Numbered from the stretch's first letter, positions 24,781-39,872 are shown. The stretch: 64,000 nucleotides of DNA from Lethocerus indicus (GCA_019843655.1 JACDQD010000106.1:4143501-4207500), one strand, 5' to 3'. The notes: generated from the letters alone by a model not told the origin. Made by a program: numbers and translations.

Positions 24781-27185
24781 ACAATTTATTTATAAATCCA
24801 TTGCCATTTCTCCTTCTGTTCCTCACCCGCTCGAATTGACGTCTTCCTATTGCCCTTCGATTGTAAATCCACCGTTTCCGGGAGCAGTAATTGAAACTGA
24901 AACCGCAATGTAGGCCGAGAGAGGGTTGGGTCTCCCCCTCCTCATTTTTCAAAATATAATATCGCGCAAAGGTGGTGATGCTTCGGAATGCACGCTTTAC
25001 GTTGAAAAAATTCATCCTTGCCTCTGACACTATTGATTCTGAACAAATTCTGGCAATACCCCCGATTACATTGAGGCGGTTCAAAGGACAACTTGGAACC
25101 CCAATCTGAAGTGTTTGAACGGTTGTAACCATGGTAATTAAAATTTATTTAATTTCTTATGACCGCGCATAGCGGTATCAGGCACAATTGCTCGGTACAT
25201 ACTCTATATAAAAAAAAGTTCTTATGGCATAAATTATAAACTTTTTCGCGGGATCCGCGAGAGTTGAAAATATTATTAATATTTGCAATTTTTTGTCTTC
25301 ACATTCTGATCTGGTCAATTTCGGATTCTCGGTGTCATGTCGGTCGCCAGCGATCATTACAAGTTCTTTCTCTAACATCCGGTTTATATATTTTTAAAGA
25401 TTAGGATGATAGATCATTCTATCGATTCGAATATTTATTCTGGGAGTTGTTCCTTCTAGTATTTGCTTGTTCTTAATGGAAAAGGGATATTATCTTCATT
25501 AGGGATAAAGGATCCCAATATATGAGATTAATCAAAATGGTAATAGTAACAGTGCTCACGGATGCTTCACTAATTTACTGACCATTTTAAATGGTGAGAA
25601 CACAAATCAATAAGTGTAAAAAGAATATGATTATATTATTTATTTCTCTCGAACATATAGAGTATAGCATTATTACGTGTGAACATTATTTATGAAGATG
25701 TAAAGCATGTAAATTCATAATTATTTAAATAAAGATTATTTATATAATTTCATAATTAGGCGTAGTGTTCATCTTTTACCACGCTATTTAACGCACTTCG
25801 TGATGAGACTGTAATTTCAATCGCAGTAACTCGATTTTCATAATTACAGTATTTCATTTCGGATCCGTTCATATTTGGTTTCAATGTGATATAGGTAGGA
25901 GGAATGGGAATTAAACTTCAAAACGACAGCCGTATTTCCGCGTGACTGATTCACGAGGGGAATAAGAAAGTAAGAAAAACAACCCTTTCAAGCACGCACT
26001 CTTACTTACCTCATGACCCATAAAATAAACGCGAATTTACTACCACCCCGAGGGTTTCCTCCAAACCTAATTCTGTGCAATATTATCTACCCACTTCGAA
26101 ACACCAGAAATTGTACAATTGTTACAGGAATTGTTACAGGGAAACTATAAATGCACTATGAGTGCCTGTAATTTTTTTACTTAATATTTTTAGTAAGCTC
26201 AATTGGTCATTGACCAATCATTTAAATTTTACTATTTACTTGCTCGCATTTCGTATTGAACACTGTACAAAAAATCTATGGAAAGCAAAGAAATTAACAA
26301 AATCCTTGCAGATTAAGAAACGAACTATTTTTAGTAGCCCCTTTAGCGGAACTGTTTTATGTAGAAATTTTAGCCCTAAGCGTATATGTTAGCTTCTCAC
26401 AATAGCTGCTGTTACAGCGAGTTATTTTTACGCGTGTCGGCTGTTGGTATCGTCACTATAAAGTAACGTTTTGATTATACATCAATTGAAAATTTGAATT
26501 GACAGAAAATGCCACCGCAACGTGGAATACTTTACCGTAATTTATAATTCAGAAATAGATCGCCAGTAGGTTACACGTTCAAATGGACCCGGTAGGAGTT
26601 TCAACTGCCCTGGCATTCTGCACGTAGAAGGAAATCAAGAGCCTAAGATATTGAAGAGGTCAAGTGGAAATTCTCAGAGGAGTATTTGGGCCGGCGATAA
26701 GCGATTATGGGGTTGTACGCGGAGGGGTATGTACTAAGAGTCCTTCCGTGCTGAGCCACAATCGAAATTAAAAATTCACGAGGCTTGGTCAAATGTTGAG
26801 CCCAGAGGGCTCTATTTGGGCCCTACGCCAGTCTGCCCGGCTCATTGATCCCGCTCTGCATTCCTCACCGACCACTGTTTACTATGCATCGCTCAATATG
26901 CACAATCCTTTCTATACCTTCCCTTGCATACCTACACTACATAGAGAGTATTACTTACATACACCGCCTGGTCATACATTTGTAGAAGTACATTTCTAAT
27001 TCAAATACAACCGCCATTCCGGTTGCATCAAACAAAATGCTACTTCTCCAGCGGTCCCGAAGTCCCAATGATTTCATTCCCTTTCTAATTCTTTCCCACT
27101 TACCATTTGCAAACATTTTGAGCTTTGGAATAAAGCAACTACTAGTCGTGGACATATTTGCGGTTTTAAATGAAAATTTTTTTTT
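24781..27185. other. gene-free region upstream of the WBP1-like gene
   Basis: No coding exon or RNA gene is supported. Open frames such as 24,779-25,132 (-) and 26,793-26,999 (+) lack recognisable domains. Confidence 0.5.
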
Positions 27186-27410
27186 GGGTATCCTCACTGC
27201 ACTGTCGCTGTCATTTGTACTGTGGTGGTTGTCTGTTTGTCGTGTGTATATATTTGTGTCTTGTTTTTGTGTTTTTGGGGGATGTTGTTTGTCTTATTTG
27301 GATTGGGAGGGATTTTGTTAAATTTTTAGTAATCTAGTTAATCGGTGCAAGTGGACCCAACGAACTTTAGTTAAGTACATTTCCGCACCACCCTCAGGGG
27401 GCGCGACACA
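27186..27410. repeat. element body copy joined to one 70-bp unit (inverse orientation)
   Basis: 27186-27321 aligns without gaps to 41551-41686 (both 136 bp, most positions identical; shared run ATCCTCACTGCACTGTC). It continues into TTTTTAGTAATCTAGTTAAT and CGGTGCAAGTGGACCCAACG, the reverse complement of the array end at 7,990-8,075, then CTTTAGTTAAGTACAT and CGCACCACCCTCAGGGGGCG from one 70-bp unit. This copy shows that the body and the tandem unit belong to one element. Confidence 0.85.
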
Positions 27411-27413
27411 CTA

Positions 27414-27540
27414 CTGCTTACAGAAGACCACAACCCCGAACTAGATTTTAAAATAGCGTATAAAACAAAGAACAAACTAGAAAAATATCACAACACCCAA
27501 CAACAAAAATTAGATTGCTTGATATATATAAACGAATAAA
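27414..27540 (+). pseudogene. possible Penelope-like retroelement coding remnant
   Basis: Directly after the 70-bp unit, a short frame reads TEDHNPELDFKIAYKTKNKL, then EKYHNTQQQKLD, before ending at TAA near 27,540. The pattern FKIAYKTKN-L and the spacing to a K-LD stretch resemble the segment just upstream of the GIY-YIG endonuclease in Penelope-like elements. The endonuclease itself is absent. The assignment is from memory of the family pattern, so it is tentative. The frame could also come from another retroelement class. Confidence 0.35.
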
Positions 27541-30500
27541 GATTTAAATTAAGATGTATTGTAATTTATGATGTACAAATGTATAAATATATTGTACGAG
27601 GTTATTCAACAAAAGACACGAGTTGTGTATTCCACCCGTTTTTAAGGGTAGGAAATAAAACTGAATGAAAGTTTTTATACCTGAGCCACACTTTTGTCCG
27701 CAACTATCGCGGTGAATTTGTACCTTTTTTGTACCGCTAACTCCCCCACCATTCATTTTTCCCGTCGTTATTCTGGAGGCAGAATACAGGCCACGATTCC
27801 GCAGATGGGAAACACCCTAATGGGAACTGGTTCGCTTCACTTTAAAAGACCGTTCTTTCACGAAAGCAAGAAAGGAGTAGGGTAGCATTTTTACTGCAAA
27901 AGAAAACAAAGCATTGTTTTGCAATGTGGCTTCCTATATTCCTGGTTAGGGGGTGTAAAGAATTTAGCTTTTGGCCAAGTCTAAACCCAACCTAAATTAT
28001 CCGCTATGATATCATTCAGTTAAAATACACGTTGCGCTTTTTCGGCTGCAGTAAACAACATCACAATTTCAGTAAGAAGGGGTTGAATCATCCTAATATT
28101 AAATATATTTCAGTAGATAATAACAAACTTGATCAGCTACAATAATTGCTAGCTTTCTGTAATGCTCACGATTGCTGTTATCTTACGTCTCTCTATCATT
28201 TTGTCCAGCATTCTTGTAATATCAATTAAGTTATAAAACAAGCTATAATCGTCGTGATTTATAGGCACGTATTTGAATTAAACAGTTCTACTTCATCCTC
28301 AAACGAAGAGGGTCGACGATATTCTATTAAAAACGCTGCAAATGTGGGTTTATTTTTGGTAAGGGGATTTTTGCTTTCATTGACAACACATCACAAAAGA
28401 TAAGATAAATTGCATTGATACTGCGGAGTCGAATTTTCCGCGGAGACAGCAATTTAGGAGGAGATGTTTAAGACAAGAGGCGAAGCCGATCAATATTAGT
28501 GAATAAGGTTTTCAGGTGGTCAGTATCCTAGCTATTAGCAGCATTGCCTTTCATTTATCCACTATTCAATTAAGAGCGATTTTATGGCATAGTTATCTAT
28601 TTCTTATTGTTTATTTTTTGTCAACCTCTAAACAAAATTTCTCTGTTTTAAAATCAACGTTGGTAGGATTAGAAATGACACTTTTATTTTAACGTTAACT
28701 TTAATTGTTTAACGTTCAATTTATTTTTTGCTTAAAAGGTGAAAAATGCAGAGACGAAACTGAAAACAGAATTGATTTAAAATTAACAGATACAACAGAT
28801 AAATAAATTGCTGAAAAGCATGAACAATGAAAATCATTTTTTAATTTTCTCGGTGTTGACAATTTAAAAAATCGACTATGGATGAGGGGAACTCAATCTA
28901 TTTTCATACTCGCTAAACAACAAAATATTCATGATTCCGCCATTTGTATACAATTAAAAACGTTTGGGGCGTTGTATTGACAACGCAAGTGTAACAAGTG
29001 AATCAATTAGTTCGACCAGCATTAAATCTTTTTGTCTCACAACTTTTCCTTTTATTATTCATACTATTCGGTTTTAAAATCAATACAGGCTTCGTTATTT
29101 TTCTTGTGCGAACATCTGGCATGACGTGAACTTCAAATCTGACATTGGTCATTTCATATAGTTAGAGATTTTCAGTAGTTGAATTTTCAAAACCAGAACG
29201 AAAAAACACACGGGGTAATAGTACACCGTTGATGTATCACATTAAAGGTTTATGCATCAGGAATCCTTCATAAATCACAAGATAGTTCAATCACTGTACA
29301 GCAGATGGCGTGCTTGTAATTTCACTGACTTGTTTCTTTTTATCGCCCTTTATATGATTAAAAACATAAAATTGTTATGCAAATTTCTCTTTGCATCTGC
29401 AACCCCAGAGTATATAATCCGCCGGTCGTGCACATTCTTCTCTGAAGGAGAAAATGCAATATGCGGAAAACTAGTTGCAAAAAAAGTAAAAGTATAAAAT
29501 GTTGCTCCTCATAATTTCGTTTTCGCTGGGTATCAGAACCGATCTGCTTAAACAAACCTACCATCTTCACCACAATCTACAGTTAATTGTGGAAACGTGG
29601 TGGAACATTGATTAATGAAGTTCCCTTTCTGATTTTTTTTTAAATCAATTACTAGCAGAATGCAAAACGCAATATTCATTCGTTTCTAATTTACGAGTTA
29701 TAATATGATGTCAGAGGTCTCGCCGGTGGAATGATTGTTGCGGGCTGGAGACTCATTAAGGGGAATACCTTCCGAGAGAAACCCGGGCAATTTGTCCGAT
29801 TAATCGCCTTAATAATTACTCTGGAAGGTACATTGCTTGCCTACCTTGGCAATTGATTCTGCACAAATCCGGTATCATTTCTCAGCCAAGTGAACACAAT
29901 ACCTGAGTATTATATTCCACATTGATTCATGAAAATAACATGAACGGTTGTGGAACCGTGTAGACGCTATTCTTTCAGTAAATATATATGGAAAGTTCCT
30001 GTACTTAATTTTAGCAAATTTCGGGTTATAATTTTTATCAAGTTGATACTTATCCGTTGCCAATTTAGCAAAAATATAGAATCCAGTGTCCATTATCCAT
30101 TTTTGGATTTAGAGCAATGTAAACTGTATTCTTCTTCAAAGCCAACTTAATTAATGAGCAAGGTTAAACCTTGCTATGTGGGTGATGCTTTGATCTGCGA
30201 AACTAGGTTACGTCCTTCTAACACTACCTTTCATACTTAAGAACAGTTCTATATTTACTGTAGATTAAATCTAATTGTGAAGGATAAACGACTGAACGCA
30301 ACTACATAAATAATCTAAAAGGTATAAGTATGCCGACCTCACAAATCTTTGTAAAAATTATAAAATAATATTTCTATTATAGACATAATAGAAATAGGAG
30401 GGCAATAATTACAGAGTAAATGATTAAATTGGTAACGATTAAGCGAATAAAATATAAAATATTTAGAGTGATCTTTAAATTATTCGTACATTACGTAAAA

Positions 30501-33500
30501 TATCAGTGTACATGTCTCATTAAAATTGACAATGGCAGACCCAAATTAATATGAAGAGAGTCAAAGTTATGTTGATAAATTATTAATTGTTAACTGTTAA
30601 TGAAAGTTTCATAAAACTGAGGTTGGTGGGGGAGGATTTAATAAATGTGGAAGACAAATAGTAATACATGTCGGACCATAGGCACGTACTTGTATGCAAC
30701 TATACCTTTCTCATTATTGAAAATAATGCCAAATTTTATTAAATTTCTTTTTCGAACGAGAAGTTGTAAACGGTGGTTGGAGTCGACCGGTTTCTCCTGA
30801 AAAAAGCGCTCTGGAATTTCTCATGTACACCAAGTCCGAGACCGGATTGTAGGTGGCCAGTACTCGAATTACACTCAATTCACTCATCCGCAACTTGCAC
30901 GCATTCTAGTTCTAATAAACTTAATCCAGTAGACCCCAATCTAACAGAGATGTTTTACGAAATTTGTTAAACCCCAGGATAACGAACTTGTGTATTGTTT
31001 ACAGATTACTGATGGCTGAGTGACTTTATGATATTTGTTGACTAGGATAAAGTTCCGATCGTGTGAATGGACGATCGAATAGAAGTTCGCCCTTGGCACT
31101 AATTAGTAGCTTACCCGCCTATCTGCGTTCCATATTACCACGATGAACATTGTTACGCATTCTATAAGTCTAAAAATACTAGGGTTATATATTGAATATA
31201 AATAAATTCGTTGCACTGATCTAGAACCAGTTCAACGGTAGATTTATTTGGTTTGTTTCCGTTTTGAGAGTTCTATATTGAGAAGCATCACACAAGGATA
31301 AAAAAGTAGGCTTCACCAATATAGACGTCAGCAGTGACTAATTGGAACAGGTTCAGCGGTGGCCATTTATTCAAACGCCATAAATTATTATGACTATTAT
31401 ATTGTCAAATCTAAATTAATCTTACAATATCCGAATAGGCTTACTTATATATTATATTGTGATTAATGGAACTGAGATCCGTAGGAAGCTGCCTTCACTT
31501 ACTCGGTGATTCAATGACAGCCAATATGCGCAAATATCTCCCTACAGCGTACAGCACGCTTACTAGCAATAGCGAGAAGCAGAAACCGGTCTATCTCAAG
31601 ATCGAATAAACGAGTGAAGACAAAATCACATGTCTGATATTGTCTACAGTTTCATATACGTCTAAAATATAATTTTAGATAGATATACTCTTAGAATAGA
31701 TATACTCTATCTTATTTTATCTTTCTTAATAATCATTATGTTAGAATTTGATTTGAAAGATCTCTATTAATATGTTTCCTTATACGATTATTATTTAGGT
31801 ACAAATTAAAATCTCCTATTTATCTGTATCGTCTACTTATGACTTTTTCTGAGTTTTATTATATAGAGATATATTTAAAAAATGAAAACCATACAACGCG
31901 GAATAAACCATACACCACTGACGTCTACTTAAGTGGCCACCGACAGATCCATTGTAAATACGATGTGGGATTTGTCCCACACTCCGTCAACAGTAGTCTT
32001 CAGGTGAGATACAGCTGCCCTGTAAATGAAAGTTGAAAATTCGAAATGTTTGAAATTTCAACAGTTTTCGAAGATTTGTCCCAAACTGTCAACGGTGGTC
32101 TTGTTGTATCGGTTGTCTTTGGCCTACAGGTGGAATCCGCGTCAAAGGCTCAAACGAAACAACGTCACATATCGCTCCTTATGCTGCCCCTCGATCACAG
32201 GTAAAACCTCTCACTTAGTTAGAAATGAATAAATTTCGAATGTATTTTAAAACCGGCCTACCGGACCTACGGTATTAAGTTGTGGGGGTGCACCAAGCAG
32301 TCTATACTAATAATGCTCCGAAATCGAGGCCACTTAGCGCCCACGTTCGAAGGAACTAGTATGTATCATTTCAGCTTATATGTATTGTTATATTTTATCT
32401 TCGATAAAATGGACAATTAAACACCCAAATGTCGTAATATGGCAGGCCATGTGCCCTGTGTTCTGTGTCCAGAATATAGTGGTATAGCACTGAGCCTTGT
32501 TGACCGCAAAAGTATTATGTTGTTTTCTGTGGTGGAGAAAATATGAAACGATCATTTTCAATTTTTATAGTAGTCTGAGCTCCCTGACAATGGACGTTTT
32601 GTGAAAACATGCTTCTAGAGTAATGAATATATCCGTGCGAGTTTATTTTCTGCTATAAGAAACTCATTTTCTGTATTCAATAGAAATAACCGAAATTACA
32701 AAGTCGGGTATGTTGTCCCTTTTTTCTAACCACTGCCCTGCGGAGCATCGGATCCTAAGTTCGGACAGATACGGTAGGTCCACTGGACCTGTTTGGAGAA
32801 CTGGTTACGTAACGCACTTAGACCTTAGCCAGTTCGATATATCGATACACTGCCTGGTTATGTAACATCAAGAGTCAAGAAGTGTCAGTCCATCACAACC
32901 CCTGAGTCCGCCCAACCAGACATTTTGCAGTTAGCCACTTCAAGTTCTTGTTTGCATTTCTCCAAGTTATTACACCCGAGTTGAACATTCAGATTGGATT
33001 ATGACCATAAGAGAGGAACACGAGCCTTTGCTCATTCATAACTCCAATGGGCCCGGGACAAAGACAACGTATAGTGCAGTCTCTTACGTAAGTCGCGCTT
33101 GATTTTTAGATATTATTTGTTATTACTAGTCGCTATTTGCGTTATTTTACTGAAACAATGAGGACTAAATTCAAATACGTGATTATCATAAATTGAAGCT
33201 GTATTTTCATTTTTAACAGCTGTATTTATATTGACATCATAGTTCCACTTGAAAATACCGATATTACGTATAGGAATTTAATAAACAAATAAAAAGTATC
33301 ATTTTCATAAAATCATTTAATTACAAAGCTTACGTCATATTCTGAATTCAATGTCTACAGAGAGATTCGCTTCGTATTAAATAATACCTGCAGTACTTTC
33401 ACCATCTGTCGAATGATTATTTAAATCAATTAATTTATGTCAATAATTGATTAGAGGCAAACGAATAATTAAAAACGAACAAGAAAATACGCATATTTTA

Positions 33501-35486
33501 TAACGTTTCTGGTGCGCGAATATATTATGAATAACAGTGTCTGTCGTCATATGCAAATTGTTGTAATTTCAGCTTTATTTATCACAATATAATCCCAGCG
33601 AAGTTCGGTTGCAGCACGGCTAATTCAATACGTAGGTCTAACTTTTAGGGAGATAGCGTCAAATTCCGACGCTTCGTATAAATCAGCCCGGAATTAATTT
33701 CCGGTACAAAACACTTTGCCCCTCTTCGTCATAAATATCGGTTGCGAAACTAATAATTGTAAGGCAGCGTATTTCAGTAGGAAAGTACCTAATTTCCATA
33801 AAGTCCATAGTGCTTCAACACGTGAGAATTTCGCATGCGAATAGAATAAAGTCAGTTTTAATACTATAAATACGTTTCAATGACGAGCGCCACAATAAAT
33901 CCCAATTATTAATAATTTATAATCCAATTTAAAAATGGTTCCAAATCAAAACTTGTAGAACCATGCAAACCTAACGTGTAACTTGAAATTATGCCAGAAC
34001 TCCCAGCCTCACCAATAAGGACCCTCCGTAAGTAACCTTTTTTTGATAAGGGCGAGTTTCTTTAGATTATCCGAATATTAAAAAAGGCTTTAACGGTTGG
34101 ACATTTGATTCAAACATAACAGCTAGAATATTAGACGAAATATTAGGCATTTTGAAAATGTACAATCGTAGGACTGTAAGCATGAAGCTTATTATATAAT
34201 ACCAACCTCCATTTAAGGTGTGTTAAAATGTTAAGATTTTAATAAGTGATATTCCTCCGCAGTTACTTCGAATACGCGTCTTGAATCGCTAGTATATTTT
34301 ATTGACACGTGCACATGCCACGGGGATTTCAAAACAAATAGAATGAAGAAGCGTAATTTTTAATCGGATAAGAATTTACTTCTCTATTTTTGTCTAAACT
34401 TTTAAACTCTGAATAAATTCTGTCAAATATACTTTTCCTTTTTTATTTTGTGTATATACCTATGTGTCAGAATATAAATAGAAATTAATCTCCAGTAAGA
34501 ATAAGGGACGAAATCCTGAGGTAAGAGTTAGATTCCTGCGTATCATCTTTTTTTCTAAGAAAAACAAAATTATCATCCCAGCCATCTTGGAATGGCCTTG
34601 AGACGCTTTTTTCTGTTTTAAGTAGGTAATTTAAATTTAGCGATCTAAACGGAGAAATTTATTGACATGGTATTTGGCAACCCCGGGACAAGTTTTTTGT
34701 CCTCAGAATTGTACCTTCTAAAACTTTCGGTTTTCGTTGCTACGTTGGTAGGTCCACTGCGCAGAACATTATAATATTAGAATATAATATAGAAAGAAAT
34801 TAGCAATAGACTAGAATATATACAAAATAAGAATCTAAGTAAACGAATTGTTTAAACGATTCTGCTGACTCGTTAATTTTCCTATCTCATCACTGCTACG
34901 CGTACAAAATAGACACATGTTATCCAGAAAAGGATTAATTCGATCCGTCATCATATGAGTGAGACGCCGCTCTTGCTAGTCATAAACCTTGAATAACCTG
35001 GTATTTCCTGTACACTTGCTATGATATCATATAGGTTATAAAGATCGCCTCATAGAAAATACATACTGCGGTACTAAAAATACCACCTTTATTCGATATA
35101 GCTTTAGTTTTGATTTTACAAATATAGTTGATGTAGCCATGTTATATCGATTGGTAAAATAAATTTATGTACGAAATTGATTTATTTGGGAATTTCTATA
35201 AAGCAGATATGTATAACTATCTGTATAATATACATATTTGCAGGAATAAAGTAAATCGTTCCTATCAAAGAAACGAAAAGAATATTAGTTTGGACTAAAA
35301 CGCATTTATTTTCGTCGACAGTCAGAAATAATATCTGTTGCTTTAGTTCTACCTGGAAAAGTGTAACTTCTTCAAAAAATAAAACGATATCACACCCATA
35401 AATAATAAACATAAAAATGTAAACATAAAATAATATATGTTTACATGTAACGGGCTTTGGATTAAAATGCTTTCCTTTTAACGCAG
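27541..35486. other. gene-poor region upstream of white
   Basis: About 8 kb with no supported coding exon. A degraded repeat-family copy lies at 31,569-31,650. Promoter, enhancers and any 5' noncoding or short first coding exon of white should lie here, but I could not identify them. Open frames at 29,252, 31,839 and 32,026 show no domain. Confidence 0.5.
31569..31650 (+). repeat. strongly degraded copy of the GTCTAGCAAAAGAC repeat family
   Basis: AGCGAGAAGCAGAAACCGGT, then CTATCTCAAGATCGAATAAA and CGAGTGAAGACAAAATCAC, follow the right-arm order at 16,096-16,155 (GGCGAGCAGCCGAAACCGGT, CTAGCAAAAGACCAAACCAG, CGAGAGGAGACAGATACAC) with many substitutions. Confidence 0.6.
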
Positions 35487-35519
35487 AATGGAAAGGATGG
35501 AAAAAACTGTTCGCTGTAT

Positions 35520-38500
35520 ATGGACCCGCTCCAGACAAACAGAAAAGGTAGCGGTGGGAGCAGCGGAAGCGGAAATTCATCTCCCGGCATTATAACCGTC
35601 GGTTACCCAACGGAAAACATCACATACACGTGGAGTGATGTGAATGTGTTCGCGGCAGGCGAAACGAGAAGGACCAGAATTATCAACAGCATCAAAGGCC
35701 TGTTGGGGAATTCGGCGAAGCGAGGGCCGAGGCCACGTAAACATATTCTGAAGAATGGTCAGTCTGTAAACATTTAAAAGATTTTAAATTAGATTCGATT
35801 TGAATATCGTATTTCCCCCCATTTCATCGTTGTCCTCTCTCGCCGAATATGAAAAAATTGCATTTGTAGTGACCGGTGCAGCATACCCGGGTGAGCTGAT
35901 GGCGTTGATGGGTTCGAGCGGAGCCGGAAAAACTACTCTCCTGAACACGCTGACCTTTCGTTCGCCGCCGAGCGTAGTGGTCAGCGGCCAGAGGGCCCTC
36001 AACGGAATTCCGGTTACAGGCAAAACTTTGGCTTCGCTATCGGCCTACGTACAACAGGACGACCTTTTTGTCGGGACGTTGACCGTCAGAGAACATCTCG
36101 TCTTTCAGGTCTGTCCCTCAAGGTCTGACTTCGTCAAAGAAACAAAAATACGATACTTTATAACATTCTAATTATTCGACAATACGAGTATACGAAGCCG
36201 AATGTACGAAATACATACATATTACAAGAATTTACTTCACTTATTTATTGAACTATTTGTTCCACAGGCTATGGTAAGGATGGACAGGCATATTCCGTAC
36301 GCGACGAGAATGGCGAGAGTGGAAGAAGTAATATCTGAGGTAAAAGAACGTTTACATTTACCCTCATTTTATAGATAACTGAAGTAGATACGGTACCAAC
36401 AATATTTTAAAAATCAAACATAATATTCAAAAATCGCATTTCCATTCCGTTAGCTTACGTTAACAAGATGTCAAAACACTGTTATCGGAGTCCCTGGAAA
36501 AATCAAAGGAATATCTGGAGGCGAAATGAAGAGACTTTCGTTTGCTTCGGAGGTAATATTCGAAAAACTTCTTTTAATTATGTATTTTATAGAAGTTAAA
36601 AATTCTGGAAACGTATAATACCAACTTCTATAAAACATTATATGTAGACACTTGAAAGTACAAAGTATAATGGAAATTGGAGGAGATAATTGTTCAGGAA
36701 TGAAAATTCATGAATGGCCCAAACGCCATTATTTTTTCCTTATAAAGTCAAAACTGAAAATTTTTAAGCAACTTGGGATGCTACTAACAGAAATAAAAAA
36801 CTCTGGAAAACAGGTACTTACAAATCCACCTCTAATGTTTTGCGATGAACCAACATCAGGATTGGATTCATTCATGGCACAAAATGTTGTCAGTGTGCTT
36901 AAATCGATGGCATTAAAGGGGAAAACTGTTGTATGCACAATACATCAACCTTCATCGGAAGTGTATGCAATGTTTGATAAAATTTTACTAATGGCGGAAG
37001 GAAGGGTAGCTTTCCTCGGTACCCCAGAACAAGCAAGTGACTTCTTTAAAAAGTAAAGATACTATATTAATTTACTATTACGAATAAACACTATAAAAAA
37101 ATGTAAACTAATTTAGCGTGCATTTAATACAATATATATGTTTTGTGCATGTGTGTGCATATATTACAAACGTTCATTAATTTCTTAATCACTTTTATTT
37201 TTGTGTACAGAATGGGTGCAGCATGTCCGAGTAATTACAATCCCGCAGATTTCTTTATTCAGTTATTAGCTGTAGTACCGACACGAGAGGAAACTTGCAG
37301 AAATATGATAGACATGGTTTGTGATTCATTTCAACATTCAGAAATTGGCGCTAAGTTGACATCAGAAGCTGAATATAAATATCAGGTATTATGAGAACGT
37401 AGTATAATAAATTAATGATTCCTATGGATAATGTATTATACTTATAAATAATTGGGGGGTCATTTACGAAAATTCAATTTACGGCATTAAACTCTAATAT
37501 AAAAAATCTTACCATTTTACCTTGTTTGAGCTCTATGATAAATGTAAATTATATATAACTTTGTGTTCTTATGTTCCAATATGTTACAAATTTCTTTCTC
37601 ACATAGGAAAAATCTGTTTTTCCTGGTTGGGGAGATACTTGGTCTACACCAAAGAGCCTTTCTCCATATAAGGCATCATGGTGGAATCAATTCAGAGCAG
37701 TTCTTTGGCGATCATGGCTCAGTGTCATGAAGGAACCAGTTCTCATAAAAGTTAGAATGCTGCAAACATTGGTAAATATTTTAAGTAATAAGCTGTTAAC
37801 ATATATTTTTAAGAAATTAATTTAATGATAAATCCAGATTTGTGTAATATCAAATGTAATGATATGATTTAATGTGTGATTCAAAAGTAATAATTCTACT
37901 TCTCTATACCCTAAAGGCTGAATGCATTATAAAATATGTTGAATTAGGGTAATTTTCAACAAATGAAGTAACATTTCTTAGATCATAACACAAATGCATT
38001 TCGGATTTATTTGTTCTAGATGGTGGCAATAATGATTGGTATTATCTACTTTGGCCAGGATCTAGATCAGGATGGTGTTATGAACATTAATGGTGCTCTT
38101 TTCATTTGTTTGACAAACATGACTTTTCAGAATGTGTTTGCCGTAATAAGTGTAAGTAAACAAAGACATTAAAAAGTAGTTGTTAGATGAATACCTTATT
38201 TCATGAACCGAATTTTAAATATTTTATAGTTTTTGTTTGTTATACATATACGTATATATGTATAAATATATACATATGTGTTTGTATGCATGTGTTTGAG
38301 CCATAGACACTATGTCCATTTTTATGTATTTATTAGTTAAAAGACCGCTTCTTATGTTTCATAAATAAGAAGTATTCACAATGAGAATAGAAACAACATA
38401 AAAAGTGAAAGTTTTATTTACATCAAAACAAGTACAAGTTTAACATAGTCACTCACTATTTGGCGCTGTAATGTTGCTGTATTAAGGTGCTAAGTATGCC

Positions 38501-39836
38501 ATTTGAGGTATTGAGTGGTTCCGTATGAGTTACCTTTAACAGTTCTTCAGATGAATATTTTCTCCTGACCGCTGTCAGTTTACTAACGGGAGCATTCATA
38601 ATAATTTGAGCCATTTTGGGAATAATGGGGGAAAAGTCTGAGAAGTTGTACATTGAGTAATACGTAATGGTGCTATTCCAAAGTGACGGGTTTACACGTT
38701 TGTTTGAAATACACTTTGATATATATACAGCTGCTGCTGCAATTATTGATGGCTTTATATGGCATAAAGCATAGCAAACTAGTGCTAGGTCTATGAAATA
38801 TTTGGAATAAGTATACTCCAAACGGCTCGAATTTGCTGCCATACTGTATCTCCGGACAAAATGTACTGCATTAGATCTTGACAAGGAAAAATCTAAGGTT
38901 TTTAGTATTGAATTTTCCATTTGTATTATTTCACTCTTCTTAAATGCAGAATCACATATGTATATAAAATCATTTAGGTCTGGAGGATGTGTTTCTTCAT
39001 ATTTACTTGCCAGATAAATGGATGTGACTGCAATTAGTTGCATCTCACTTTTGAGAGCAGTGGGAGTATTAAGTACAAATGTGTCCATTATAGAAACAGA
39101 TAAATGGAGGGTTTCTTGGAGGAGACGGAACTGGACTTGAACATCTACTAACCAGTCAATTATTGTACTACGAACAATAGAATTAACTTGTCTTTGTAAC
39201 AAATAATTCTTAGGTATCGGAAATTTGTTTTCTAGGTAGCGAAAATACTTGTAGATATCATTTACATATTCTGTTACCAGAAATACATTAGCTTCATTTG
39301 CTTTATCGATGTCCTTAATTTTTAGCAAAGATAAAGAAATTCTTTCGTTATATAAATCTGGTTTGTTACTTAATTCTTTCTCTTTTGCTTTATTTCTGTT
39401 GCAATGTCTATCCCTAATAGTTGAATTGTTTGTGACCTCACAAAGTGCTGTCCTTTGCCAGCCGACTTTTTTCCTGATGCCTACCTTCTTGCCCTCTTCC
39501 ACACCGACTTTCCCATTTCTAGTACTTTGAATCATACGTCTTTTTGTTGTCTTGATGCTGTAGATTTATTCCAAAATATTAATGGAGGTTTATAGGTTTA
39601 AAATTCCAAGACCAATGTTAATTTCTCAATTAACAGGTGAATGACATTTGAAACATATGATTATTTTACAATCACAGCCTCTTTTGATATATGGAATAAA
39701 CCTACTATTGAACCGAAAATGCATTTGATAGCTTATTGTTTGTAGTTAGTACAATTTGTTACATTATAAAACTATTAAACCTAATGACAATATATACATA
39801 ATTGTCTCACAATGTATATTGTGTCCAAATGTGTAT

Positions 39837-39872
<36 letters not shown>

